This document shows positions 1 through 8,416 of a DNA stretch of 64,000 nucleotides, in pieces. The translations under genes and the position numbers were made by a program. Below the pieces are notes generated by a model. That model was given only the letters and a program-made list of their open reading frames with translations. It ran no database searches and was not told the DNA's origin. This DNA comes from UBA3263 sp964528425 (GTDB lineage Bacteria; Bacteroidota; Bacteroidia; Bacteroidales; Muribaculaceae). Position 1 is the stretch's first letter. Each line of letters begins with the position of its first letter. The stretch covers positions 51,509 to 115,508 of the forward strand of contig CAZGTD010000003.1 in NCBI GenBank assembly GCA_964528425.1. Reading direction: 5' to 3'.

Positions 1-1113
1 CATAACCGGCAAACCGGTAGCACGGCCGTTGTTGCGGCACAATGGATTCAGACCGGAATACAATTGCCGATTTCTTTCATTTTCATAGTAAATCTGCCAG
101 CAATTGCCGAGTAGAGGTGAGTTAGTAATCCAATTATTGGTGCAACTGCGCATGCCATAGCCGGCATAGCAAAAAAGAGCACCGATATTGTTATAAAACT
201 CATGGTTTTCAGTAACCACCTCATAATAAGGTTTCTGATAAAATATAACGTCGGGATGTAGAGCCTGACATATAGTCTTTTCCGCCGGAACTATAGTAAA
301 ATCATAGCCCTTGCGCTTCAGATAATCAACAACCTCATCAACATTACAGCCCGGAGCCTCAACAACGGCAAGCTGCGGCTCAAAACGCGAATCGGCCAGC
401 ATAGCCTTATAAAGTGTTTCGGTTTTCCATACTCCAAGGTCTGCAAGAACAAACGCGACCCTTTTGTGCTTCTTGAACTTCAACCTGTAGGCGATAATCG
501 GCCGGATAACCGCGCGATAAAATGCCATTCTCCGGCGATGGCGAATCCCTTCGGGATGAGATTTGCGAAATTCCTGCTCTTTACAATGTGCCCTGAACCC
601 CAACCCGGTCGGGAACCACAAGAACCGATCTTTGACGTGGCGGGAGAAATGCAGGCCATTAACTGCAAAAATACGCTTCCGGCTAATGGGATATGCCTTG
701 CGTAATTTCATAAACTCCTCTTTCGTCAGCGAAAGAGCGGAAAAGGCACCCGCAAGATATATTTGGAGCGCCTTATAGTGCTTGATACCGCTGCGCTTAA
801 CTTCGTCAAACTCATTAAGCAATTGGTCAACTTCCGGTTGCGGGAATTCCAGGCGGCCGGCTACACTGCGAAGCGAGCGGGCCCTCAAAATAGCTTGGAA
901 AGGCGATGGTGTGTCATTGCGCAGCAATGCTTCATTGACAAGGAATGAGTCGGTGCCGTGTGAAAGGCCATTTGAAAGAAAAGCACCGACCATCGATTCC
1001 GTGCCTGATAAGGTTTCATGGCGTTGTCCCATGCACACTACATCTTCACCGCTTGCCGCAGTGCGCAATTGCTTATCTATTTCCGGATTAGAGCCAAGGT
1101 AAACGTAGTTCAC
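1..1113 (-). CDS. CDP-glycerol glycerophosphotransferase-like polysaccharide protein (3' partial)
   Basis: The reverse strand is open without a stop from a GTG at 1113 to the window edge, 371 codons, so the C-terminus lies outside the window. The GTG overlaps the stop of the upstream glycosyltransferase as GTGA, which fixes the start. From about residue 225 the text (KRVAFVLADLGVWKTE, then LHPDVIFYQKPYYEVV) resembles the N-terminal part of CDP-glycerol:glycerophosphotransferase-like enzymes, which add polyol-phosphate units to surface glycans. The first 220 residues match nothing I recognise. It is the last visible gene of a polysaccharide cluster. Family assignment is by motif likeness only; the catalytic C-terminal half is not visible. 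Confidence 0.65.
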   Translation of the reverse strand, partial: MNYVYLGSNPEIDKQLRTAASGEDVVCMGQRHETLSGTESMVGAFLSNGLSHGTDSFLVNEALLRNDTPSPFQAILRARSLRSVAGRLEFPQPEVDQLLNEFDEVKRSGIKHYKALQIYLAGAFSALSLTKEEFMKLRKAYPISRKRIFAVNGLHFSRHVKDRFLWFPTGLGFRAHCKEQEFRKSHPEGIRHRRRMAFYRAVIRPIIAYRLKFKKHKRVAFVLADLGVWKTETLYKAMLADSRFEPQLAVVEAPGCNVDEVVDYLKRKGYDFTIVPAEKTICQALHPDVIFYQKPYYEVVTENHEFYNNIGALFCYAGYGMRSCTNNWITNSPLLGNCWQIYYENERNRQLYSGLNPLCRNNGRATGLPVM

Positions 1114-2213
1114 AGAATTTTCACCCACTTTTCAATAATATTATCCGGTTTTAAAGACTCAAGAAAAGGTTTGGCTGCTGCCACCATCTGTTTACGCAAT
1201 TCAGGCGACGCCATAAGACGCGTCAGGGCACCGGCAAACGCCGGCAAATTGCCGGGCTGAATATCGATTCCGCGACCGTCGGCAAGAATTTCGCTGACCC
1301 CGGCCGAGCAGCCGAAAGCCACCGGCACTGCCCCTTGCTCCATTCCCTCTATCAACGCTGTCGGCCACCCTTCAAATTCAGACGTAAGGCATATGATTTG
1401 CGCCCCATCAAGATCGGGAGGAGACTGGAACCCGATGAAATCCACATCGCGGAGGTTCAATTTATTTGCCAATGCCTCAAGGTTGGCGCGTTCAGGTCCG
1501 TCGCCGATTATGCGCACTCTCCACCCCATTAGCCAGGGCTTGGCAATGGCAAGTATCTGCAGTAGATTGTCAACACGCTTATCACTGAAAGTCAGGCGCC
1601 CGACATAGGCAATTGTGTTTGTAGCTGACGATTCGTTTGTATTTTCAGGTGGGGCAGGATTATAGATTGCATGAATCTTCTGCCGGCTCTCAGGAAACTC
1701 ATTGACCAATTGACGGCGATATGCCTCACACAAAACCACTATGGAATCCGCATCGCTAACTGTAGCTGCCATACGCTTGTGGAAACGTCTGCTGTAGACC
1801 TTAAACAGCCTTTCGCGCAATTGCTTGAATGGAGTCGTGGTTTTCATCAATACCTGGTAGTAAGGCACACTGTGTAAATGAAAAACCACCTTCCCTCCAG
1901 GCGCCAACGACTTTCGCAGCAATGGAATATCGCTGAAATCATCGCCTATCATCCACAAAGTGTCGGCCTGGACCGGCGCAATAGCTTCAGCAACCTTCCG
2001 GGTAATTTCAGACCCAAAATGCGCTCCGACCAGCGGCAATGTAATAATTTCTTTATAAATTCCGAGCAGCTCCGCTTTTCTATTCTCCACCCATCTCGGA
2101 TCCGTGACCAAAACAAAGGAAAAGCCCTTTGGAGCAAGAAAAGTGGCTATTGCAGATGTAATCTTTTCTCCCCCTCCAAAAAAATTAGGCAGCAGAGCGA
2201 TGACGGTTCTCAT
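1110..2213 (-). CDS. Glycosyltransferase, GT4-like
   Basis: A 367-residue cytoplasmic or membrane-peripheral glycosyltransferase, probably extending a capsule, LPS or exopolysaccharide unit from a nucleotide sugar. The N-terminus has the glycine-rich loop FFGGGEK. The C-terminal Rossmann half carries IAYVGRL and the EX7E-type nucleotide-binding stretch EFEGWPTALIEGMEQG near residues 285-300, both typical of GT4 retaining enzymes with a GT-B fold. Its start overlaps the stop of the preceding GT2 gene (ATGA), and its own stop overlaps the next gene. It resembles the other GT4 protein two genes upstream, suggesting an old duplication. The sugar donor and acceptor cannot be read from the sequence. 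Confidence 0.85.
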   Translation of the reverse strand: MRTVIALLPNFFGGGEKITSAIATFLAPKGFSFVLVTDPRWVENRKAELLGIYKEIITLPLVGAHFGSEITRKVAEAIAPVQADTLWMIGDDFSDIPLLRKSLAPGGKVVFHLHSVPYYQVLMKTTTPFKQLRERLFKVYSRRFHKRMAATVSDADSIVVLCEAYRRQLVNEFPESRQKIHAIYNPAPPENTNESSATNTIAYVGRLTFSDKRVDNLLQILAIAKPWLMGWRVRIIGDGPERANLEALANKLNLRDVDFIGFQSPPDLDGAQIICLTSEFEGWPTALIEGMEQGAVPVAFGCSAGVSEILADGRGIDIQPGNLPAFAGALTRLMASPELRKQMVAAAKPFLESLKPDNIIEKWVKIL

Positions 2214-3274
2214 AAGTCGCTATAGTCGCTTTTATGAAAAATAAAATGATATGGCAGCAAAACCCTCGATGCCAGCCACGCCATCCTGCGGGAATTTGAA
2301 TTAACATTGAGCCGCTCATTAACCAATAAGCGCTTGGAGCAACGGAAACGGCCGGTATACCCGTGATATTTACGCATCAATCCGTTGATGTTTCCAACGG
2401 GTTCGTTGAAAGCAATCGCATATTGGATAAGGTCAACGATTTCATGGCCCATTCCGAGCTTAAAATATTTTCTGACCGTAGGAGTTAGTCTTTCCCGATT
2501 ATTTATAAACAGCTCACACTCAATTGAATTGAGTTTCTTAATCGCCTGCTGACGGCGGTGGATGTGGTCGGACGAGGTGTTATTTGTGGCGTTGTTGTCA
2601 TGAACCTGATAAAGATACAGACAATCGTCAATCAGAGTTAGGCGCGGATTTGCCAGCAATGTTTGCCACATAAAGATTTTGTCTTCACCGATATGAAGGC
2701 CTTCGACAAAGCGCAATTTGTTATTTTCGAGGAAGGAGCGCCTGAACAGCGACGACCATACACTCCACAGACTTGGATATTCAAGCATGGCGTGAGTTTT
2801 TTCCAGAAACTCCTCTACTGTAGGAGAAAAGTAAGTCGGATTCTCGGGTGCACGCATTTGCGCCTTTTTGCATTGGCTCGTGTACTCCTGCGGAGTTACG
2901 CTCTTAAACAGAAAGCGCACAAGATCCGCCTGGGTACTTTCAGCGATATCCATTAGAACCTTCAAACTCCCCGGAAGCATCCAATCGTCGGCATCAATGA
3001 AATAAATATAATTTCCACGCGCGCGCATCATGGCGGCATTACGGGCCGCACTGACTCCGCAGTTAAGTTGGTCGAGCAATATGATGTTTGCCGGCATGAG
3101 TTCCGCCCATTTGCGGGCGGTTTCGCGCGATGAGTCGGTAGAGCCATCGTTAACAAGCAGAATTTCCCATTCGCCTTGGGCAAAATCGTTACACTGAAAC
3201 TCGGTCAGATTACGCAGTGTATTATCCAGATAATGCCCGGCGTTATAAAAAGGGAGGATAATGGATACTTTCAT
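2210..3274 (-). CDS. Glycosyltransferase family 2
   Basis: A 354-residue GT-A glycosyltransferase. The N-terminal 110 residues hold the GT2 signature: VSIILPFYNAGHYL, then LLVNDGSTDSSRE and the metal-binding FIDADDWMLPGS (DXD-type). The C-terminal half is variable and probably binds the acceptor. No membrane segments are evident, so it likely acts at the cytoplasmic face on a lipid-linked glycan. It lies between two GT4 genes with 4-nt overlaps on both sides, indicating translational coupling and a shared glycan product. The donor sugar is unknown. Confidence 0.9.
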   Translation of the reverse strand: MKVSIILPFYNAGHYLDNTLRNLTEFQCNDFAQGEWEILLVNDGSTDSSRETARKWAELMPANIILLDQLNCGVSAARNAAMMRARGNYIYFIDADDWMLPGSLKVLMDIAESTQADLVRFLFKSVTPQEYTSQCKKAQMRAPENPTYFSPTVEEFLEKTHAMLEYPSLWSVWSSLFRRSFLENNKLRFVEGLHIGEDKIFMWQTLLANPRLTLIDDCLYLYQVHDNNATNNTSSDHIHRRQQAIKKLNSIECELFINNRERLTPTVRKYFKLGMGHEIVDLIQYAIAFNEPVGNINGLMRKYHGYTGRFRCSKRLLVNERLNVNSNSRRMAWLASRVLLPYHFIFHKSDYSDL

Positions 3275-4470
3275 AGCAAAAGAGTTCGGAATTCATCAAC
3301 GGCCTTTTCTACAGTGAATTGACGCAGAAAATCAATAGTTTCAGGAGTCTGCAATACGCGCTGACGCTCATGAAGGTTAGTTATAGCGTCTGAAATCCCT
3401 TTACCCAAACGGTCATAACTGCCGGGCTTCACCAGCACCCCGCGATTATTGCCTAAGAGTTCACCGACGCCGCTTGAACAGTTAAATGCAACCGGCACTA
3501 CCCCCGAGGCCATCGCTTCAATTAGTACCAAACCCCACCCTTCAATATTAGAAGGGAGGCAAAGCACTGATGCCGTAGAGTAATGTTCGGTTAAATCAGA
3601 TGAGTAAGGGTAGAACTTTACCCGCGGAATATCCAATACAGAAACCAAATATTCCAGATAACCGGCATCGGGTCCGCTGCCGACGATTTTTAAGGTCCAA
3701 TCGGGATGATGGTGGGCTATACGCTTCCATGCCCTCAAAAGATTGTCAACTCCTTTTTCCACACATTGCAACCTGCCGACATATAAAATTTCTTTGTTTC
3801 TATCTGATTTTTGCAGCGAAAGAAATTGCGTGGGGTCAAATGGATTATAGATTGCTTTGAATTTTGAATTCTCGGACTTTACCCCGGTCATCTTGGCGGT
3901 TTGGGCAACATAGCCCTGCGTCAACACAACAAAGTGGTTTACATTATCATAAATCTTACGCAATTTCCTGCCGAAACGACGGGTATAAACTTTTAGCCAC
4001 CGTTCTTTTAAATATTTCAGCAAGTACCACTTAATATATCGTTTAATAGGGCCCAGATTCAATGCGAACTGTCGGGAGCCAAGCAATCTGACAATTGGTT
4101 CCCATTGAGGAGTTGAATGCAGGTGAAAAATAATGTTCCTATCAGGCAGCTCCTTCCGAAAACGCTCAGCATTCTCGGGGGTGGAAGCAACGTAAACGAT
4201 ATTTGCGGCATCGGAACTGCGCATATATTCAAGAATAGCATTTTCGACCTCAGGCCGACGCAAGTCAGTTCCCACATTCAGTTCCGTCAGTTGCAGATGC
4301 GATTCACGCGCCTGCTCAACGGAATAATCATTCGTTTTTAAGGTAAGTAACTCAACCTTATAACCATAGCGTTCTACAAGGCTGCCGAAAATACTATTGG
4401 TAACCTTTTCTGCTCCACCGCCAACATAACTTGGTATAAATACTAAGATTGACTTTTTGTTTAAGGTCAT
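3271..4470 (-). CDS. Glycosyltransferase, GT4-like
   Basis: A 399-residue GT-B glycosyltransferase. I chose the ATG at 4470 (MTLNKKSILVF) because it overlaps the queE stop as ATGA; a longer reading would add 15 residues that run back into queE. Visible motifs are the N-terminal loop SYVGGGAEK, ILYVGRL in the middle, and the C-terminal NIEGWGLVLIEAMASGVVP, the GT4 donor-binding EX7E region. It is probably the first glycosyltransferase of the polysaccharide group that begins directly after queE. No TM helix or signal peptide is seen. The substrate cannot be predicted. Confidence 0.88.
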   Translation of the reverse strand: MTLNKKSILVFIPSYVGGGAEKVTNSIFGSLVERYGYKVELLTLKTNDYSVEQARESHLQLTELNVGTDLRRPEVENAILEYMRSSDAANIVYVASTPENAERFRKELPDRNIIFHLHSTPQWEPIVRLLGSRQFALNLGPIKRYIKWYLLKYLKERWLKVYTRRFGRKLRKIYDNVNHFVVLTQGYVAQTAKMTGVKSENSKFKAIYNPFDPTQFLSLQKSDRNKEILYVGRLQCVEKGVDNLLRAWKRIAHHHPDWTLKIVGSGPDAGYLEYLVSVLDIPRVKFYPYSSDLTEHYSTASVLCLPSNIEGWGLVLIEAMASGVVPVAFNCSSGVGELLGNNRGVLVKPGSYDRLGKGISDAITNLHERQRVLQTPETIDFLRQFTVEKAVDEFRTLLL

Positions 4471-5015
4471 GGAATTTGAATGAGTTTGTGGGTTTGCAGG
4501 GAGAGGCGCCAGCACGGGTGGGCCTTGACCCAGTCAACGCAGTCGGCAGTGTTGGAGCAGCTGAGCGGCTGCAGGCAATAGTCGGAGGCCGGAGGAAGTT
4601 GCGCGGCAATGGCTTCGGGATCGGTTTGGGGAGTGAGCAAGACCTTGAGTTCGTCGATGCGCTGAATACCGTAGGGGGGCGTTTTGGGCGAGCATGTTAC
4701 CCAGTCTACCGAATCGGGCACCGGCAGGGAGCCGTTGGTTTCAATGTGGACGCGGCGACCGGTTGCCTTGACGGCACACACCAGCGAGTCGGTGAGCTGC
4801 ATGGCAGGCTCGCCACCGGTAAAAATAACGATTTCGCCCGGAAATTTTTCTATCTCGCCAAGAATTTCCTGCTCCGACATCTCTACGAAGCGTGAAAAAT
4901 CTGTATCGCAGAAAGGGCACGCACGATTACAGCCGCTCAGGCGCACAAAAACCGCCGGACGCCCGGCATGTACACCCTCTCCTTGAAGCGAATAGAATAT
5001 TTCGTTTACGCGCAT
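4467..5015 (-). CDS. queE: 7-carboxy-7-deazaguanine synthase QueE (radical SAM)
   Basis: Converts 6-carboxytetrahydropterin to 7-carboxy-7-deazaguanine in queuosine/preQ0 biosynthesis. The 182-residue protein has the N-terminal substrate loop YSLQGEGVHAGRP and the QueE-type cluster motif C29-X3-C33-X2-C36 that holds a 4Fe-4S cluster with S-adenosylmethionine. The glycine-rich FTGGEPAM follows around residue 65. The length fits the short QueE form. The start shares one base with the queD stop (TGATG). queD precedes it, giving the two middle steps of the pathway side by side; queC and queF are not in the window. Confidence 0.95.
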   Translation of the reverse strand: MRVNEIFYSLQGEGVHAGRPAVFVRLSGCNRACPFCDTDFSRFVEMSEQEILGEIEKFPGEIVIFTGGEPAMQLTDSLVCAVKATGRRVHIETNGSLPVPDSVDWVTCSPKTPPYGIQRIDELKVLLTPQTDPEAIAAQLPPASDYCLQPLSCSNTADCVDWVKAHPCWRLSLQTHKLIQIP

Positions 5016-5347
5016 CAGTCCTTTATATATGTTGCCGTGTTACCCTCCGACTCCTGCACGTCGACACGCACCGCCGTAGGAATCTGGTCGCAGATCCAGC
5101 GGGCAATGTTTTCGGCCGTCGGATTGAATGGCAGAATTTCATTGAGATTGGCGTGGTCAAGACGCGACAGAATGCGCTCCTTGATATGGGTGAAATCCTC
5201 AACCATGCCGTTGGCATTGAGTTGAGAAGATTCACAAGTAACGGTAACTATCCAGTTATGGCCATGGAGCTGGGTGCATTTGCTGGAGTAGTCGAGGGTC
5301 AGCGAATGTGATGCTGAAATTTCTAATCTTTTGGTGACTCTATACAT
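5015..5347 (-). CDS. queD: 6-carboxy-5,6,7,8-tetrahydropterin synthase QueD
   Basis: Makes 6-carboxytetrahydropterin from dihydroneopterin triphosphate, the step before QueE. The 110-residue protein shows the zinc ligands H14, H28 and H30 (ASHSL and LHGHNW), a candidate catalytic Cys24 between them, the conserved GMVEDFTHIK, and LDHANLN with the catalytic Asp/His. Family members are usually 110-140 residues, so this is a compact but complete version. The start lies 25 nt inside the end of cca, and the stop overlaps queE, so expression is coupled in both directions. Confidence 0.95.
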   Translation of the reverse strand: MYRVTKRLEISASHSLTLDYSSKCTQLHGHNWIVTVTCESSQLNANGMVEDFTHIKERILSRLDHANLNEILPFNPTAENIARWICDQIPTAVRVDVQESEGNTATYIKD

Positions 5348-6771
5348 AGTTCGGGGAGATCTTTAACTTTATGTAAACCGATTTCGACCGCGAGCGGAAG
5401 CATATATTCGTATGCTGCCCGGCGGTCGTTAGGGATTTTACCGTCGAGAATAGCCTCTTTAATTGCTTCTTTGAGCACTTTTATCGGCTGCGACGGTGGA
5501 ATTTGGAATATCTCCATTATATCGTTGCCTGTAATAGGCGGCTGGAAGTTGCGAATACGATCACGTTCCTCAAGTTCAACGAGCTTGCGGCGTACAAGGG
5601 CGAAGTTGTCGAGACAACGCTTCAGCTTTTCAGGGCGCCCGGTAGTTATGTCGGCTTCGCAAAGGGTCATCAGCGAATCAATATAATCACCTGCATCAAA
5701 GAGCAAACGGCGCACGGCGCTGTCGGTAACAATTTCTTCGCTGAGAACTATGGGGCGCATGTGGAGTTCAACCATAGTCTGCACAAATTTCATCGGTTCG
5801 CCCAACGGGAGGCGCAAATCGCGGAAAATTGCAGGCACCATTTTAGCCCCTACGAAATTATGGTTATGGAAAGTCCAGCCAATTTTCGGATCCCAGCGTT
5901 TTGTGCGGGGCTTGGCAATATCGTGGAGAAGGGCCGCCCAACGAAGCCAGAGATCATCGGATTTTTCGGCCACTTTGTCGAGAACCTTCATCGTGTGGTC
6001 GAAATTATCCTTATGGGCACGCCCGTTAACAACATCAACTTTCTGCAACTCCTCGAGTTCCGGAAGAATATAATGGAGCAACCCGGTTTCGAGCAGCAGA
6101 CGCCAGCCGATCGAAGGCTTCGGTGCCTTCATTATCTTATTAAGCTCGTCGGCTATGCGTTCGCGCGAAATGATTTCCAGTCGCGATGAGTTGCGACAGA
6201 TTCCCTCATAAGTGGCTGAATTTATTGCAAAACGCAGTTGAGTTGCAAAACGAACCGCACGCATCATCCGCAGCGGGTCGTCGCTGAACGTAACGTCGGG
6301 GTCGAGCGGCGTGCGGAGCACTTTGCGCTCCATGTCGGCCAAGCCGTCGTAAAGGTCCACGATTTCGCCGAAGCGCCCGTCATTAACACACAGGGCGAGC
6401 GCATTAACAGTGAAATCGCGCCGCGAAATATCGTCTGTCAGAGTTCCGTCTTCAACCACCGGCTTGCGCGAATCATGGGAGTAGCTTTCCTTACGGGCAC
6501 CAACGAATTCGAGCTCGAGGTCACGCAAGGTAACGCGCGCCGTGCCGAAGTTTTTAAACACACTTAAATGCGCTCCTTTCCCGAGCTCTTTGGCAACCGC
6601 ACGCGCCAATTCTATGCCCGAACCGACCGTAACGAAGTCGATATCCTTGCTGTGGCGCTGCAACAGACAGTCGCGCACATAGCCTCCAACGGCATAGGCC
6701 TCAAGTCCGAGCCGGTCGGCGGAGGCACCGACAAGACGCAGGGTGTTTATATCTTTTTCGGGAATTGTCAT
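5323..6771 (-). CDS. cca: CCA-adding tRNA nucleotidyltransferase with HD domain
   Basis: Adds or repairs the 3' CCA end of tRNA using CTP and ATP. The 482-residue protein begins with the class II polymerase-beta head: YAVGGYVRDCLL, then KDIDFV carrying the catalytic carboxylates, and RRDFTVNAL. RNA-binding neck and body segments follow (DDPLRMMRAVRFA). An HD metal-binding module (RWAALLHDIAKP) is near residues 270-280. The start at 6771 is chosen because it overlaps the peptidase stop as ATGA; the longer reading starts 13 residues upstream. In this window the one tRNA does not encode CCA, consistent with an essential role. Confidence 0.93.
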   Translation of the reverse strand: MTIPEKDINTLRLVGASADRLGLEAYAVGGYVRDCLLQRHSKDIDFVTVGSGIELARAVAKELGKGAHLSVFKNFGTARVTLRDLELEFVGARKESYSHDSRKPVVEDGTLTDDISRRDFTVNALALCVNDGRFGEIVDLYDGLADMERKVLRTPLDPDVTFSDDPLRMMRAVRFATQLRFAINSATYEGICRNSSRLEIISRERIADELNKIMKAPKPSIGWRLLLETGLLHYILPELEELQKVDVVNGRAHKDNFDHTMKVLDKVAEKSDDLWLRWAALLHDIAKPRTKRWDPKIGWTFHNHNFVGAKMVPAIFRDLRLPLGEPMKFVQTMVELHMRPIVLSEEIVTDSAVRRLLFDAGDYIDSLMTLCEADITTGRPEKLKRCLDNFALVRRKLVELEERDRIRNFQPPITGNDIMEIFQIPPSQPIKVLKEAIKEAILDGKIPNDRRAAYEYMLPLAVEIGLHKVKDLPELCIESPKD

Positions 6772-7931
6772 AGAAGCGGAGTAATTTCTTCGGGAGCAAG
6801 GGTCAGACACCGCATGCCGTCGGCGGTAACCACATAGGTATTTTCAATTCCTATAGCTCCGAAACCGGGTATCACGAATTTCGGCTCGATGGCGATAACA
6901 TTTCCCTCAGTCATAACAGCTTTTGAGCGTGGCGCCAGAACCGGAGCCTCGTTAACGGTTATGCCTATGCCGTGGCCAACGAAGCCGGCATGCTGACGAT
7001 GGCCCATGAAATAGGCTTCGAGCTTATACTCCCGGGCAATTTCCAGAGCCATTTCATAGAGGGCCTTTGCTTCTACGCCGGGCTTACCTGCGGCGGCTAA
7101 AGTACGGCAGATTTCGGCCGAACATTGCCAGGCGGCAATCACTTTCGGGTTCAGTTCTTCGGCCGACTGAGCGTTGCAATACATGCGGGTCATATCGGTC
7201 ATATATCCATTGAAGCACCCGTTCATATCAACCATTACAACAGCACCCGGCTTAATTTCTTCGCCGGATGCGCCGACGGGTAATGCCGGTGAAATGCCGT
7301 GGCCTCCCATTGCAAAATCGTAGGGCGACGGAGAATCGGCGTTTTCTCCGGTCAACACGGAGCCCATGTGCAGCTCCATGGGGCCGTTGACCCGGAAAAT
7401 GCCCAGGCAACCCTGAATGCGCAACTGATATTCGATAGTTGCCTGAAGTTCAATATCGGTCATTCCCTGGCGAAACAACCTGGGAATGCGCTGATAAACC
7501 GCCGATTGCTTAACACCATCCTCTTCAAGCAGGCTCACCTCAAACGGTGTTTTAACTGACCGCGCATCCATAATTACAGCCGAAGCATTAAAGAGCTCAC
7601 GCGCATCAAGGCCTTTTTGAAGGCGCATTACATCGGCCGCCGGCATTGAGCCGAGCTCAAGCCCCAGAGTGTCGAAGCCGGACGGAAAGTCGCGCGCAAT
7701 ATCTTCGGGCTTGCGGATATAAACAACGTTTTCGCCGTCAAGCTCAAGAGGGCGTTTAATATAGTAGCGCGGCGCACAATCAGGCCGAACCAGCATATAG
7801 CCGGCAAAAATGCGCCCCGTCAGATAAAACAGGTTAGCCGGGTCGGCAAATAGCATCGGGGCCGCAGAGTTCAGTTTTGCCAGGCGCAGCTGCTGTTCGC
7901 CGGGCGGAAGAAGATTTATCGACGAGTTCAT
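6768..7931 (-). CDS. M24 family metallopeptidase (Xaa-Pro aminopeptidase-like)
   Basis: A 387-residue pita-bread-fold peptidase, probably removing N-terminal residues before proline or acting as a dipeptidase in the cytoplasm. An N-terminal creatinase-like domain (to about residue 125) is followed by the M24 catalytic domain. The five expected metal ligands are visible: D235 (VMVDMNG), D246 (YMTDMT), H320 (VGHGIG), E349 (IAIEP) and E363 (GIEN). No signal peptide. Its start overlaps the gldH stop (ATGA) and its stop overlaps cca, so it is embedded in the long minus-strand transcription unit. Confidence 0.9.
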   Translation of the reverse strand: MNSSINLLPPGEQQLRLAKLNSAAPMLFADPANLFYLTGRIFAGYMLVRPDCAPRYYIKRPLELDGENVVYIRKPEDIARDFPSGFDTLGLELGSMPAADVMRLQKGLDARELFNASAVIMDARSVKTPFEVSLLEEDGVKQSAVYQRIPRLFRQGMTDIELQATIEYQLRIQGCLGIFRVNGPMELHMGSVLTGENADSPSPYDFAMGGHGISPALPVGASGEEIKPGAVVMVDMNGCFNGYMTDMTRMYCNAQSAEELNPKVIAAWQCSAEICRTLAAAGKPGVEAKALYEMALEIAREYKLEAYFMGHRQHAGFVGHGIGITVNEAPVLAPRSKAVMTEGNVIAIEPKFVIPGFGAIGIENTYVVTADGMRCLTLAPEEITPLL

Positions 7932-8416
7932 TTCGATTCAAACGGTTGAAAAATAAATCCGACTTTTTCAAGTCCCTCCAATCGGTCCGGGCGCATGATA
8001 TGGCGCAAGCGCAAGGGGGAGCCGTCGGTAACCGTAAAGTCGGCATAAACGGTATCTAACTTCTCGATCGTTGCTCCGGTCCCCCGGCCCAGCCAGTTAC
8101 CGTAAATGTCGGCCAAAGTTATGCAAAAGGTATCGGTTACTACCTCTATGCCTTCGCCCGCAGGCTGCTGGCTCTGAATTTCCACCCAGAGGTTTGAGAA
8201 AGGATATTCATTTGTATGGCGCACCAACAGGGCAAGCTGGCCCTGCGCAATCGAATCTTCGATGTCGGGCATATAAACGTAGCTCTCGCCGTAGGCCCAG
8301 CCGGCGGCGGGATCTATCGACGAGAAACAGCTATAGCTGTTGGGAGAGTAGCTACACGAAGCCAAGGCTGCCGCTGCGAGCGCCCCGGCAAGTTTCAGCC
8401 TATTGTTTCGGCTCAT
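7928..8416 (-). CDS. gldH: GldH-like gliding motility lipoprotein
   Basis: A 162-residue lipoprotein: the signal peptide ends in a lipobox at Cys21 (ALASCSYS). The body has conserved GldH-type features such as the N-terminal YVYMPDIEDS, LWVEIQ and the C-terminal LEGLEKVGFIFQP. GldH is required for gliding in Flavobacterium, but homologues persist in non-gliding Bacteroidales with no known function. The ATG at 8416 lies 17 nt inside the 3' end of ricT; the longer open frame upstream is a shadow of ricT in another frame. The same order (ricT then gldH) is familiar from other Bacteroidales. Confidence 0.85.
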   Translation of the reverse strand: MSRNNRLKLAGALAAAALASCSYSPNSYSCFSSIDPAAGWAYGESYVYMPDIEDSIAQGQLALLVRHTNEYPFSNLWVEIQSQQPAGEGIEVVTDTFCITLADIYGNWLGRGTGATIEKLDTVYADFTVTDGSPLRLRHIMRPDRLEGLEKVGFIFQPFESK

